Shown: one piece after another, positions 8,042 to 15,453 of the stretch | Layout: each line of letters begins with the position of its first letter | Numbering within the stretch: position 1 is the first letter of the stretch | Source of the DNA: an uncultured Acidobacteriaceae bacterium | GTDB lineage: Bacteria; Acidobacteriota; Terriglobia; Terriglobales; Acidobacteriaceae | DNA: 64,000 nucleotides | Assembly: GCA_903842065.1 (NCBI GenBank) | Contig: CAIMKZ010000098.1 | Coordinates: 124,001-188,000 of the forward strand | Direction of reading: 5' to 3' | Notes under the pieces: generated by a model | Databases searched by the model: none | Seen by the model: the letters and a program-made list of their open reading frames with translations, nothing else | Told to the model about the DNA's origin: nothing | Translations under genes and position numbers: made by a program

Positions 8042-8092
8042 ATGGCTGGTTTATTCTGTTGTCGCTTTTGTACGCCACATGTGGGCGCATAG
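8042..8092 (+). CDS. Cysteine-rich leader peptide upstream of the sulfite reductase gene
   Basis: A 16-codon ORF reads MAGLFCCRFCTPHVGA and stops with TAG at 8090. Three of its 16 residues are cysteine, with a CCRFC core. There is no ribosome binding site; the predicted transcription start is the A of the ATG. A terminator-like hairpin follows 49 bases after the stop, directly before the sulfite reductase start. Stalling at the Cys codons when charged tRNA-Cys is scarce would be the expected sensing step. The core shares CCR-F with the minus-strand leader (CCRAF). Function is inferred. Confidence 0.65.
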   Translation: MAGLFCCRFCTPHVGA

Positions 8093-8141
8093 GTGACATC
8101 GGTCCTGTCCTAGTAAGCTAGATTCCGATTCCCTACTTTCG

Positions 8142-8180
8142 CCCGCGTTGCAGCCATGCTGCCGCGGGTTTTCCGTTTTC
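8142..8180 (+). terminator. Intrinsic terminator / attenuator before the sulfite reductase gene
   Basis: CCCGCG (8142-8147) pairs with CGCGGG (8163-8168), and after a TT bulge GCAGC (8150-8154) pairs with GCTGC (8158-8162) around a CAT loop, giving 11 base pairs. TTTTCCGTTTTC follows at 8169-8180. The hairpin lies between the leader ORF and the sulfite reductase ribosome binding site (GAGGTG), which is where an attenuator acts. GGCTG at 8044-8048 is complementary to CAGCC at 8151-8155 and could compete with the stem. Confidence 0.7.
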
Positions 8181-8192
8181 AAGCGAGGTGCA

Positions 8193-9887
8193 ATGAGCGA
8201 AGCAGTCCGGAAAGAGACCAAGGCGCAGCGCGCCGAGCGGCTGAAGCAGGAGAAGAACCCCTGGCAGGCCTTTGATGAAGTACGCGCCTTCGCGCGCGAG
8301 GGCCGCACCAGCGTCACGCAGGAGTGGGCGTCCACTTACTTCAAATGGTGGGGAATCTACACGCAGGGCGACGGCGCGGGTGTTACCGGCGGAAAAGGCG
8401 GCGAGGGCGTAACTTCCGACTACTTCATGATGCGCATCGGCATTCCGAACGGCATCCTGAACGCAAAGCAGTTGCGCGCCATCGGCGAACTGACCTTGAA
8501 GTATGCGCGCAATCTTGCCGACATCACGGTGCGCCAGGCGATCCAGTTGCACTGGCTCACCATCGAGTCACTGCCCGGGATCGTGGATGCGCTCGATGCC
8601 GTGGGACTCTCGCCCCGGGGCGCGTGCGGAGACGTTGTGCGCAACGTGACCGGTTGCCCGCTGGCCGGTGTGGATGCGGACGAAGCCTTCGACGCCTCGC
8701 CTGTAGCGCTTGAGGCGGCACGGCTGCTCACCGCCAATCCTGACTTCTACAATCTGCCGCGTAAGTTCAAGATCGGCATCACCGGCTGCCCCTCCTGGTG
8801 CAATCACCCTGAGATCAACGACGTTGCAATGACGCCGGCGCGAAGCAAAGGCCGCGACGGCTTTTCCATTCGCGTAGGCGGCGGTCTCTCGCGCGAGCCG
8901 CACATTGCCGTTAAACTCGACGCGTTCATTCTGCCCGAGCAGGCGCCGCGCGTTATCCAGGCAGTGGCGGAGCTGTTCCGCGAGCAGCAGGAGTTGCGTG
9001 AGAGCCGCGAGCGAGCACGGCTGAAGTATCTCTTCCTTAAACAAGAGTGGACGGCGGAGAAGTTTCTCGCCGAAGTGCAGTCGAGGCTGCCGTTCAAGCT
9101 TGAGCCGGCCGGCGAAGAACAGGTTCCGTCGGATGTCTACCGCGATCACACCGGCATCCACAAGCAGCGCCAGCCGGGCCTGAGCTACGTTGGCGCATCG
9201 GTGCTGCGCGGAAGGCTGAGCGGCGAGCAGTTGGTCGCAGCGGCCGATCTGGCTGAGCGCTACGGCGACGGATCGTTGCGCACCACCGTGGCACAAAATC
9301 TCATCTTCCTCAACATCCCCACGGAAAAGACCAGGGCATTTGCCGAAGAACTCAACAAGTTGGGCCTCCGCGTGGATGGTTCGTCGTTCTGGCGCGGAGC
9401 CGTGGCCTGCACCGGTACCGAGTTCTGCAAGCTTGCCATTACTGAGACCAAAGGCTTCCTGCGCTGGCTGGTCGACGAAATGGAAAACCGTCTGCCTGAG
9501 TTCGACCAGCAGTTGCACTTGAACGTGACCGGCTGCCCCAACGGCTGCGGACAGCATTGGGTTGCCGACATCGGCGTCGAAGGCAAGAAGATCAAGCACG
9601 ACGGCCAGCTTGTCGATGCTTACTACTTCTGCGTCGGGGGCGGCTTGGGCGAGCACGCGCGAATCTCCCGGCCGGTTGGATACCGATGCCTGGCTACCGA
9701 GACGCCCGATGCGATCGAGCGGCTGCTGCGCGGCTACCTTGCAACGCGGAGCAACGAAGAGACTCTGCGTGCCTGGCTTGCCCGCCACTCCAACGAAGAG
9801 TTGCGCACTCTGCTGGCAGGCGAGACCACAGCAGCGGTCGAGCGCGATCTGCCGGCTGGACGGCCGCCCTCAGGAGCAGGTGAATAA
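8193..9887 (+). CDS. Ferredoxin-type sulfite (nitrite/sulfite) reductase
   Basis: The 564-residue protein belongs to the siroheme/[4Fe-4S] sulfite and nitrite reductase family with two ferredoxin-like half domains. It reduces sulfite to sulfide by six electrons. Cluster ligands are visible as ACTGTEFC followed, 40 residues later, by NVTGCPNGCGQH; siroheme-contact arginine and lysine stretches are seen near VRNVTGCPL and ITGCPSWCNHPE. The start at 8193 has GAGGTG upstream. Sequence alone does not separate sulfite from nitrite reductase, but the divergent cysDNH, the following cysG and the cysteine leader point to sulfite. No flavoprotein subunit is nearby, so ferredoxin is the likely donor. 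Confidence 0.9.
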   Translation: MSEAVRKETKAQRAERLKQEKNPWQAFDEVRAFAREGRTSVTQEWASTYFKWWGIYTQGDGAGVTGGKGGEGVTSDYFMMRIGIPNGILNAKQLRAIGELTLKYARNLADITVRQAIQLHWLTIESLPGIVDALDAVGLSPRGACGDVVRNVTGCPLAGVDADEAFDASPVALEAARLLTANPDFYNLPRKFKIGITGCPSWCNHPEINDVAMTPARSKGRDGFSIRVGGGLSREPHIAVKLDAFILPEQAPRVIQAVAELFREQQELRESRERARLKYLFLKQEWTAEKFLAEVQSRLPFKLEPAGEEQVPSDVYRDHTGIHKQRQPGLSYVGASVLRGRLSGEQLVAAADLAERYGDGSLRTTVAQNLIFLNIPTEKTRAFAEELNKLGLRVDGSSFWRGAVACTGTEFCKLAITETKGFLRWLVDEMENRLPEFDQQLHLNVTGCPNGCGQHWVADIGVEGKKIKHDGQLVDAYYFCVGGGLGEHARISRPVGYRCLATETPDAIERLLRGYLATRSNEETLRAWLARHSNEELRTLLAGETTAAVERDLPAGRPPSGAGE

Positions 9888-9897
9888 GGAGGCGCTG

Positions 9898-11274
9898 GTG
9901 AATCTGCTGCCCATCTTTGTGAAACTCGAAGGCAGGCGCGTACTCCTGGTTGGCGCTGGGGCCGTAGCGCTCGAAAAAACCCTCACGCTGCTTGAAACCG
10001 GCGCGCGGATTCTTGCCATCGCGCCGGCTGCTACGGCCGCAATGGAGAAGCTCGCGCAAGAAGGACGGATCGAATGGATTGAGCGTTCTTACACTCCATC
10101 CGATCTCGATGGAGCGGCGCTCGCGATTGCCGCGACGGATGTGCCGGAGGTAAATGCGCAGGTATTTGCCGATGCGCGGCACCGCGGAATTCCAGCGAAC
10201 AGCGTTGACGATCCGCCCAACTGCGACTTCTACTTCGGCGCGATCGTACGCCGCGGAGCGCTGCTGGTCGCTGTCTCCACGGCCGGAGAGAGCCCAGCCG
10301 TAGCCCAGCAACTGCGCGGAGAAATCGACGATCTGCTCAGTCACGACCTGGGCGAGTGGCTGAAAACAGTAGGCCAGGAGCGCCGAGAGATTCTGGCCAG
10401 TCTGCCTCCCTCGCCTGATCGCAAGGCGCTGCTGAAGAGTCTGGTAAGCCGGCAGTTACTCAGTACCGCGCGAGATTCCGGCAACAAAACGCAGTCAGCG
10501 CGGCCCGGCGAAGTGCATCTCGTCGGCGCTGGCCCCGGAGATCCCGATCTGCTGACCGTGAAGGCTCTGCGCTTGCTCGAATCGGCCCATGTCGTGCTGC
10601 ACGACGATCTGGTGCCAAAAGCAATTCTCGATCTGGCTGCCGCCAATGCCGATATCGTTAATGTGGGCAAGCGCTGCGGCACAAAATCCATTACGCAGGA
10701 TGAGATTCACGCACTCATGATCTTCCACGCGCGCCAGGGCCGCGCCGTGGTTCGGCTCAAGTGCGGCGACCCCATGCTCTTCGGCAGAGCTGCCGAAGAG
10801 ATGGAAGCCCTGCGCGAGGCCGGCATTCCCTTTCACGTTACGCCCGGCATCTCCGCCGCCTTTGCCGCGGCCGCGGCGGCTGGCTGTTCGCTCACCCAGC
10901 GCGGTTCGTCCTCCAGCACTCTAATCTCCACCGCGCATCGAGCCAAAGACAAAGACGAAGCAGCAACGGAGCCGACGCGAGTCATCTATATGCCCGGCAA
11001 GAATCTGGCGGCGCTTGCCGAGTCTCTTGCTGCCGAAGGACTGGCGCACGATCTGCCCTGCGTGGTTGTGTCGCGCGCATCTCAGCCCGGTGAAACTGTC
11101 CAGCGTCTAACTCTGGCTACGCTATCCGATGCCGAGCCGATCGAAGCACCCAGCCTCATCCTGCTGGGCAAGGCCGTCGGACAGCCAGGCCACGATCGCC
11201 GCGAAGTCGAGTCAACTTCAGCAGGTGCGATCGGTGAGTCATCGTGTCTAGCTTCGGCCTGCGAACAGGCCTGA
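9898..11274 (+). CDS. cysG: Siroheme synthase CysG (dehydrogenase/ferrochelatase plus SUMT)
   Basis: This protein of 458 residues makes siroheme, the cofactor of the upstream reductase. The N-terminal half is the precorrin-2 dehydrogenase/ferrochelatase domain (LLVGAGAVALEKTLTLLETG, DDPPNCDFYFGAIVRRG, VSTAGESPAVAQQLR). The second half, from about residue 200, is uroporphyrinogen-III methyltransferase (VHLVGAGPGDPDLLTVKAL, CGDPMLFGRAAEE, TPGISAAFAAAAAAG). The start is a GTG at 9898 preceded by AAGGAGG five bases upstream; a GTG at 9880 overlapping the reductase gene is an alternative. The ten-base gap implies one transcript with the reductase. Confidence 0.92.
   Translation: MNLLPIFVKLEGRRVLLVGAGAVALEKTLTLLETGARILAIAPAATAAMEKLAQEGRIEWIERSYTPSDLDGAALAIAATDVPEVNAQVFADARHRGIPANSVDDPPNCDFYFGAIVRRGALLVAVSTAGESPAVAQQLRGEIDDLLSHDLGEWLKTVGQERREILASLPPSPDRKALLKSLVSRQLLSTARDSGNKTQSARPGEVHLVGAGPGDPDLLTVKALRLLESAHVVLHDDLVPKAILDLAAANADIVNVGKRCGTKSITQDEIHALMIFHARQGRAVVRLKCGDPMLFGRAAEEMEALREAGIPFHVTPGISAAFAAAAAAGCSLTQRGSSSSTLISTAHRAKDKDEAATEPTRVIYMPGKNLAALAESLAAEGLAHDLPCVVVSRASQPGETVQRLTLATLSDAEPIEAPSLILLGKAVGQPGHDRREVESTSAGAIGESSCLASACEQA
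11256..11271 (+). other. Small hairpin at the end of cysG
   Basis: GGCCTG and CAGGCC form a six-base-pair stem with a CGAA loop overlapping the last codons of cysG. A short T-run follows only loosely, so it may be a weak terminator or an mRNA end structure. Confidence 0.3.
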
Positions 11275-11321
11275 GCTTATTTGCACCCAACTCCTCGTGC
11301 GCGCTTCTGAAAGCCGCATAT

Positions 11322-11422
11322 AGCAGGCTCGGTTTGTATCCTCGCTATTGATGCCTATCACTTTGTCCTTGCGCCTTCCGTGATAGATTCAAGGTAATTT
11401 ATCATCATGAACCGAGCCTGCT
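11322..11422 (+). repeat. Nested inverted repeats in the leader of the CsgG-like gene
   Basis: AGCAGGCTCGGTT (11322-11334) is perfectly complementary to AACCGAGCCTGCT (11410-11422). Inside it CTATCAC (11355-11361) pairs with GTGATAG (11380-11386). AGATTCAA (11385-11392) could instead pair with TTGAATCT (11432-11439). The nested arms suggest a folded RNA or a protein-bound palindrome in front of the gene at 11469. Confidence 0.5.
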
Positions 11423-11468
11423 TCCGCCCAGTTTGAATCTGGACGATCGCTATCGGACAGAGGTACGC

Positions 11469-12848
11469 ATGACAAGTTTCAGCAATACCAGCAGAAAGAA
11501 CCAGCTCCCCGGTATTTTGTATGCGGCAATCACTGCGCGCATTTGTGCGTTTCTTGTCCTGATGGCCGTTTTGTCGTCGGCATGTAGCGCTCACGCACAG
11601 CTCTGGGATATGCTCACCAATCCCCAGATCACCGTGAACCTTACCCACCCGCCGCGCCTCGGCCTGACCCTGAATAAGTTCGCCATCGGTCCCGCATGGG
11701 GCGGATGTGCCGACCAGATCGCCGACCAGCTCGCCTCGGCCCTGGCATCGAGCGGCGCCGAGGTGGTGAACACATACGCTTTCAATACGATGATGACCTC
11801 GCGGCGGATGACCCTGGGCACTTCGATGGACGCGCAGAGCGCCACGCAGTTGGGAAGAGTCTTCGGACCCACCGCGCTCATCTTCGTCAAGATTTCCAAC
11901 TGCGACGTCGACCACCACAACGCCACGACCGAGCGGCGCGAAGAGGTCCGGAACAATCAGCAGAATCAGCAATACAATCAGCAGAACAATCAGCAGAACA
12001 ACCGGCCCTACTCCAGCACCAACAACAACAGCAACAACAACAGCCAGAACGACAACAACAATAACAACAATAACAACCGGCAGGAAAAGCAGTACCGCAC
12101 CATCCGCATCAATCACGCCATCACCGAGATTCATCTGCGCGGGACCATTCAGACCGTCGATCTGGCTACTGGGCGCATCTTCTCGGCCACGCCGATCGTG
12201 CAGGATTCGAGGCTCGAAAACCTGGGCGAGGATCGCTTTCCTGAGTATCCTCCCGATCGCGCGGTTCGCGACCCAGCCATTGGGCGTGCCGTTCAGGATG
12301 CGATCACTCTGTATCTGACCTGGAACGAGCAGAAGCTGCTCTATTTCTTCGACGACAAACCATGTAACCTCAACACCGCCTATTCGCTGCTGAAGGCGGG
12401 TGACCTTGCCGGCACACTGCGCATGTCCCAGGAGAACCTCGAGACCTGCAAGGTCACGCCGAAGGTCAAGGACAGCACCCTTGCGCATGCCTACTATAAC
12501 GTCGGCCTCTCCTATCTGCTGGTCAACGATCACGAGCGGGCTATGCAGTTTCTCACTCAGTCTCTCCGGCTCAAGGGCGGCAACATCGTTGAGCAGACCA
12601 TCGCTGAAACCAATCAGTCGGCCCAGCTTGAGTCCGAGATGCGCCAGGTGGTGCAGAGAACCGAGCAGTTCGAGCAGTCGCAGTCAGCTGCACAGGCGCC
12701 TGTCGCACAGCAGCCAGCCGCGGGCCCGGCGCCTGCCTCTGGTTCGGTCGAAGACCGGCTCCAGAGACTGGACGACCTCTACAAAAAAGGCCTGATCACA
12801 AAGCAGGAGTTCGATCAGAAGCGTCAGGCTCTCTTAAAGGAACTCTAA
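11469..12848 (+). CDS. Exported CsgG-like protein with Asn/Gln tract, TPR-like region and SHOCT tail
   Basis: The 459-residue protein begins with a signal peptide (hydrophobic stretch at about 24-40, SSACSAHAQ cleavage region). Residues 65-145 resemble the CsgG/LpoB-type domain (LNKFAIGPAWGGCADQIADQL). Residues 161-205 are almost only Asn and Gln, a low-complexity linker encoded by runs of CAG and AAC. After a beta-rich block, residues 320-390 look TPR-like (AYYNVGLSYLLVNDHERAMQ). The last 35 residues form a SHOCT-like short helical domain (RLDDLYKKGLITKQEFDQKR). The ATG at 11469 follows AGAGG. Envelope function is likely; the exact role is unknown. Confidence 0.8.
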   Translation: MTSFSNTSRKNQLPGILYAAITARICAFLVLMAVLSSACSAHAQLWDMLTNPQITVNLTHPPRLGLTLNKFAIGPAWGGCADQIADQLASALASSGAEVVNTYAFNTMMTSRRMTLGTSMDAQSATQLGRVFGPTALIFVKISNCDVDHHNATTERREEVRNNQQNQQYNQQNNQQNNRPYSSTNNNSNNNSQNDNNNNNNNNRQEKQYRTIRINHAITEIHLRGTIQTVDLATGRIFSATPIVQDSRLENLGEDRFPEYPPDRAVRDPAIGRAVQDAITLYLTWNEQKLLYFFDDKPCNLNTAYSLLKAGDLAGTLRMSQENLETCKVTPKVKDSTLAHAYYNVGLSYLLVNDHERAMQFLTQSLRLKGGNIVEQTIAETNQSAQLESEMRQVVQRTEQFEQSQSAAQAPVAQQPAAGPAPASGSVEDRLQRLDDLYKKGLITKQEFDQKRQALLKEL

Positions 12849-12981
12849 TCGATCGGTACCAATTCGGGCGGCACGGGGACACATCCTCGTGCCGCCCTGT
12901 GCTTTCCGTCACCCTCTGGTGCGCCGCATCCTTTTACAATCAAAATTGAGGCAATTCGCGCAATTTCTGAAAAGAGGACAT

Positions 12982-13734
12982 ATGGGACGCAAAGCACTTA
13001 TCGCCGCCAACTGGAAGATGTATAAAACCCCGGCCGAGGCCGCAGACTTTGTTAAGGCCTTTCTGCCCCTGGTAGCAGGCCACACCCGCGACGAGATCGC
13101 GCTCTTCCCCTCGCCCGTTCTGTTGCCCACGGTTGTTGCCGCCTGCGCTGGCTCAAACGTTGCCGTAGGCGCGCAGAACATCTACTTTGCCGAAGAGGGC
13201 GCCTACACCGGTGAGACCTCTGTCGGCCAGTTGAAGGCCATCGGCGGGACACATACATTGATTGGCCACTCCGAGCGCCGCCAGTGCTTCGCCGAGACCG
13301 ACGAGATCGTCAATAAGAAGCTCCACACCGCCCTCAAGCACGGCCTCATCCCCGTCGTCTGCATCGGTGAGGTCCTCGAAGAGCGCGAGGCGGGCAAGAC
13401 CGCGGACGTGCTCAAGACCCAGGTCACGGGCGCATTCGTCGGCATCACGCCCGAAGCCGCCGCTCCCATCGTCATCGCCTACGAGCCCGTCTGGGCCATC
13501 GGCACCGGCAAGACCGCCACCCCCGAGATGGCCGTTGAAGCCCATCGCATTATCCGCGCGGAAGTTGCCAAGCTGCTCGGCGCAGATGTTGCCGCTAATA
13601 TCCGCATCCTCTACGGCGGCAGCGTCAAGCCCGAGAACGCCACCTCGCTCATCGGCGAGGAAGAGATCGACGGCGCTCTCGTCGGCGGAGCCAGCCTCAA
13701 AGCCGACTCCTTCGAGAAGATCGTCAAGTACTAA
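12982..13734 (+). CDS. tpiA: Triosephosphate isomerase
   Basis: TpiA interconverts dihydroxyacetone phosphate and glyceraldehyde 3-phosphate in glycolysis. The 250-residue length is typical. All hallmarks are present: NWKMYKT near the start with the catalytic lysine, IGHSERRQ with the catalytic histidine, AYEPVWAIGTG with the catalytic glutamate and flexible loop, and LYGGSVKPEN binding phosphate. The start at 12982 follows AAGAGGA; an upstream in-frame ATG at 12889 would add 31 residues unlike the family. A terminator and repeat elements follow. Confidence 0.98.
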   Translation: MGRKALIAANWKMYKTPAEAADFVKAFLPLVAGHTRDEIALFPSPVLLPTVVAACAGSNVAVGAQNIYFAEEGAYTGETSVGQLKAIGGTHTLIGHSERRQCFAETDEIVNKKLHTALKHGLIPVVCIGEVLEEREAGKTADVLKTQVTGAFVGITPEAAAPIVIAYEPVWAIGTGKTATPEMAVEAHRIIRAEVAKLLGADVAANIRILYGGSVKPENATSLIGEEEIDGALVGGASLKADSFEKIVKY

Positions 13735-13743
13735 TACAAGCGG

Positions 13744-13777
13744 CGCTAGCGGGGTTAGAGTTGTTAGCGGTGTTAGT
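13744..13777. repeat. Short dispersed repeat with TAGCGG motif
   Basis: The stretch carries CTAGCGGGGTTAG and TTAGCGGTGTTAG in tandem. The same words occur inverted at 54,640-54,668 before the acyltransferase gene. It is intergenic in both places. Confidence 0.4.
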
Positions 13778-13785
13778 ACGAAAAT

Positions 13786-13828
13786 GGGTGACCCAGGTCC
13801 CTCGTCCGCCGCTGCGGAGGGACCTGGG
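13786..13828. repeat. Hairpin repeat, family A, copy 1
   Basis: GGGTGA is followed by CCCAGGTCCCTC (13792-13803) and its exact complement GAGGGACCTGGG (13817-13828), then AAAGCACGAACC. The layout GGGTG + stem + loop + stem + GAAAG recurs at 13874, 28761, 29501 and 32789. Only the stem sequence varies, with compensating changes. Confidence 0.65.
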
Positions 13829-13873
13829 AAAGCACGAACCTCATCCAGGCACTCTCAACCAACCACTGAAACT

Positions 13874-13909
13874 GGGTGCCCCAGGTCTGCATTATCAGAC
13901 CTGGGAAAG
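13874..13909. repeat. Hairpin repeat, family A, copy 2
   Basis: GGGTGC is followed by CCCAGGTCTG (13880-13889), a CATTAT loop and CAGACCTGGG (13896-13905), then AAAG. It is flanked on the left by the family-typical CTCAACCAACCACTGAAACT. Confidence 0.65.
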
Positions 13910-13935
13910 AACAGAGCTCAACCAGCCAAAATTAC

Positions 13936-13971
13936 AAAGGCCGTTCGGAGTCGATCTCCGAACGGCCTTTT
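13936..13971. terminator. Bidirectional terminator between tpiA and nuoN
   Basis: A 15-base-pair perfect stem, AAAGGCCGTTCGGAG (13936-13950) with CTCCGAACGGCCTTT (13956-13970), has a five-base loop and T/A runs on both sides. It can end both tpiA and the convergent nuo operon. Confidence 0.9.
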
Positions 13972-13989
13972 CATCTCACGAAGCGAAGC

Positions 13990-15453
13990 CTACAGATAGA
14001 AACCAGCGATCCAGTCCTGAAGGTACGCTGGGAAGCAGCCGCAACCCAGCACCGCCAGCGCAATTACGATCAGCACCAGCATGGTGACCGGTCCGGCCTT
14101 GATCTTTGTCTCTGCCGCCGGAGCAGCCACGTAGGCGCTCTTGAGCACTTGCAGGTAGTAAAAGAGTGACACCGCGCTGAAGGCCACGGCAAGCGCGACC
14201 AGAGCAAAGGGAGCCGCGCCGCCGCCAACCATCAGCACCGCCGCAAACAGGTTGAACTTGGCCCAGAAGCCCACCAGCGGCGGAATCCCGGCCAACGACA
14301 GGAACAGCACAAGCAGCACCGCCGCCAGCACCGGATTGCGCCGGTGCAGCCCTGCAAAGTTGCCGATCGAGTCGTTGCCCGTGGCGCGTTCCACCGCGCT
14401 GATCACGCCGAAGGCGCCGATCGTAGTCAGACCGTAAGTCAGGATGTAGTAGAGAATCGCCTGCGCATTGCGGCCGCTTGGTTCAAAGTAAGCGAGGCCC
14501 AGCAGTATGTAGCCTGCATGAGCGATCGCCGAATAGGCAACCAGACGGCGGACAGAGGTCTGCGCCAGCGCGGCCACGTTGCCGAAGATCATTGAAGCGG
14601 CAGCGAGCACAGCCAGAATCAGCGACCAGCTCTGTGCGGCGCCATGCCCTGGCACGAGCGCCGTGCCTATCGAGATCAACAGCGCAAAGCTCGCCACCTT
14701 TGAAACCGATGCGATGAACGCAGCCGCCGGAGCAGGCGCGCCCTCGTAGGTATCGGGAGCCCAGAAGTGGAACGGCACCGCTGCCACCTTGAAGCCGAGA
14801 CCGACAGCAATCATCACCAGCGCAACCGATACCAGCGCGACGCCTCCGTTGAGGCTTGCAACAGAAACACCCAGAACAACCTGCGGCAAACTCGTCGAAG
14901 CCGAAAGGCCGTAAAGGTAGCTGAAACCGAACAGCAGAAACGCGGCAGCCATGCCGCCGAAGAGGTAGTACTTGAGCGAGCTCTCGGCGCTCGCAGCGGA
15001 CTTCTTCGCAAACGCAGCCAGAATGTACAAGCTCACCGAAAGCAGTTCGAGTCCGGTGAAGATCACCAGCAGGTCCTGCGCGGCCGCTATCAACAGGCCT
15101 CCGGCCGCGGCCATCAACACCACCGCAACGTACTCGCCGGGATTGCGTGAGAATACGCAATCGACAAGCAACAGCAGCGTGATGCCGGTAAGAATCAGGA
15201 TCGAGCACTGCGCAACGCCTGCCGTGCCGCCCACAGTCAGCAGCAGTGTCGAGCCGAAGTGCAGTGCCGGCGCAATCGAAACCGCCCACAGCGCAACGGC
15301 GCATCCTGCAACGCCGAAGAAAGCGGCTACAACCGCGCGGTATCGCGGACCGGCATTGCGCACCAAGCCCAGGTCAACGATCAGCACCAGCAGCGCGGCT
15401 AGTTCGAGAACGGTTTCAGGCAGTGTGGCCAGGAAGAGTTCGTTGTAGTTCAT
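13990..15453 (-). CDS. nuoN: NADH-quinone oxidoreductase subunit N
   Basis: NuoN is one of the three antiporter-like proton-pumping membrane subunits of complex I. The 487-residue protein is nearly all membrane helices, with the family core at KYYLFGGMAAAFLLFGFSYL, FKVAAVPFHFWAPDTYEGAP and RRLVAYSAIAHAGYILLGL, including the lysines used in proton transfer. The start overlaps the nuoM stop by four bases (ATGA). It is the last gene of the operon and ends at the shared terminator with tpiA. Confidence 0.96.
   Translation of the reverse strand: MNYNELFLATLPETVLELAALLVLIVDLGLVRNAGPRYRAVVAAFFGVAGCAVALWAVSIAPALHFGSTLLLTVGGTAGVAQCSILILTGITLLLLVDCVFSRNPGEYVAVVLMAAAGGLLIAAAQDLLVIFTGLELLSVSLYILAAFAKKSAASAESSLKYYLFGGMAAAFLLFGFSYLYGLSASTSLPQVVLGVSVASLNGGVALVSVALVMIAVGLGFKVAAVPFHFWAPDTYEGAPAPAAAFIASVSKVASFALLISIGTALVPGHGAAQSWSLILAVLAAASMIFGNVAALAQTSVRRLVAYSAIAHAGYILLGLAYFEPSGRNAQAILYYILTYGLTTIGAFGVISAVERATGNDSIGNFAGLHRRNPVLAAVLLVLFLSLAGIPPLVGFWAKFNLFAAVLMVGGGAAPFALVALAVAFSAVSLFYYLQVLKSAYVAAPAAETKIKAGPVTMLVLIVIALAVLGCGCFPAYLQDWIAGFYL

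Noticed and set aside
8148-8192. TTG start extending the sulfite reductase by 15 residues
   Set aside because: It would lie within the terminator stem and lacks a ribosome binding site; the ATG at 8193 has one and gives the family N-terminus.
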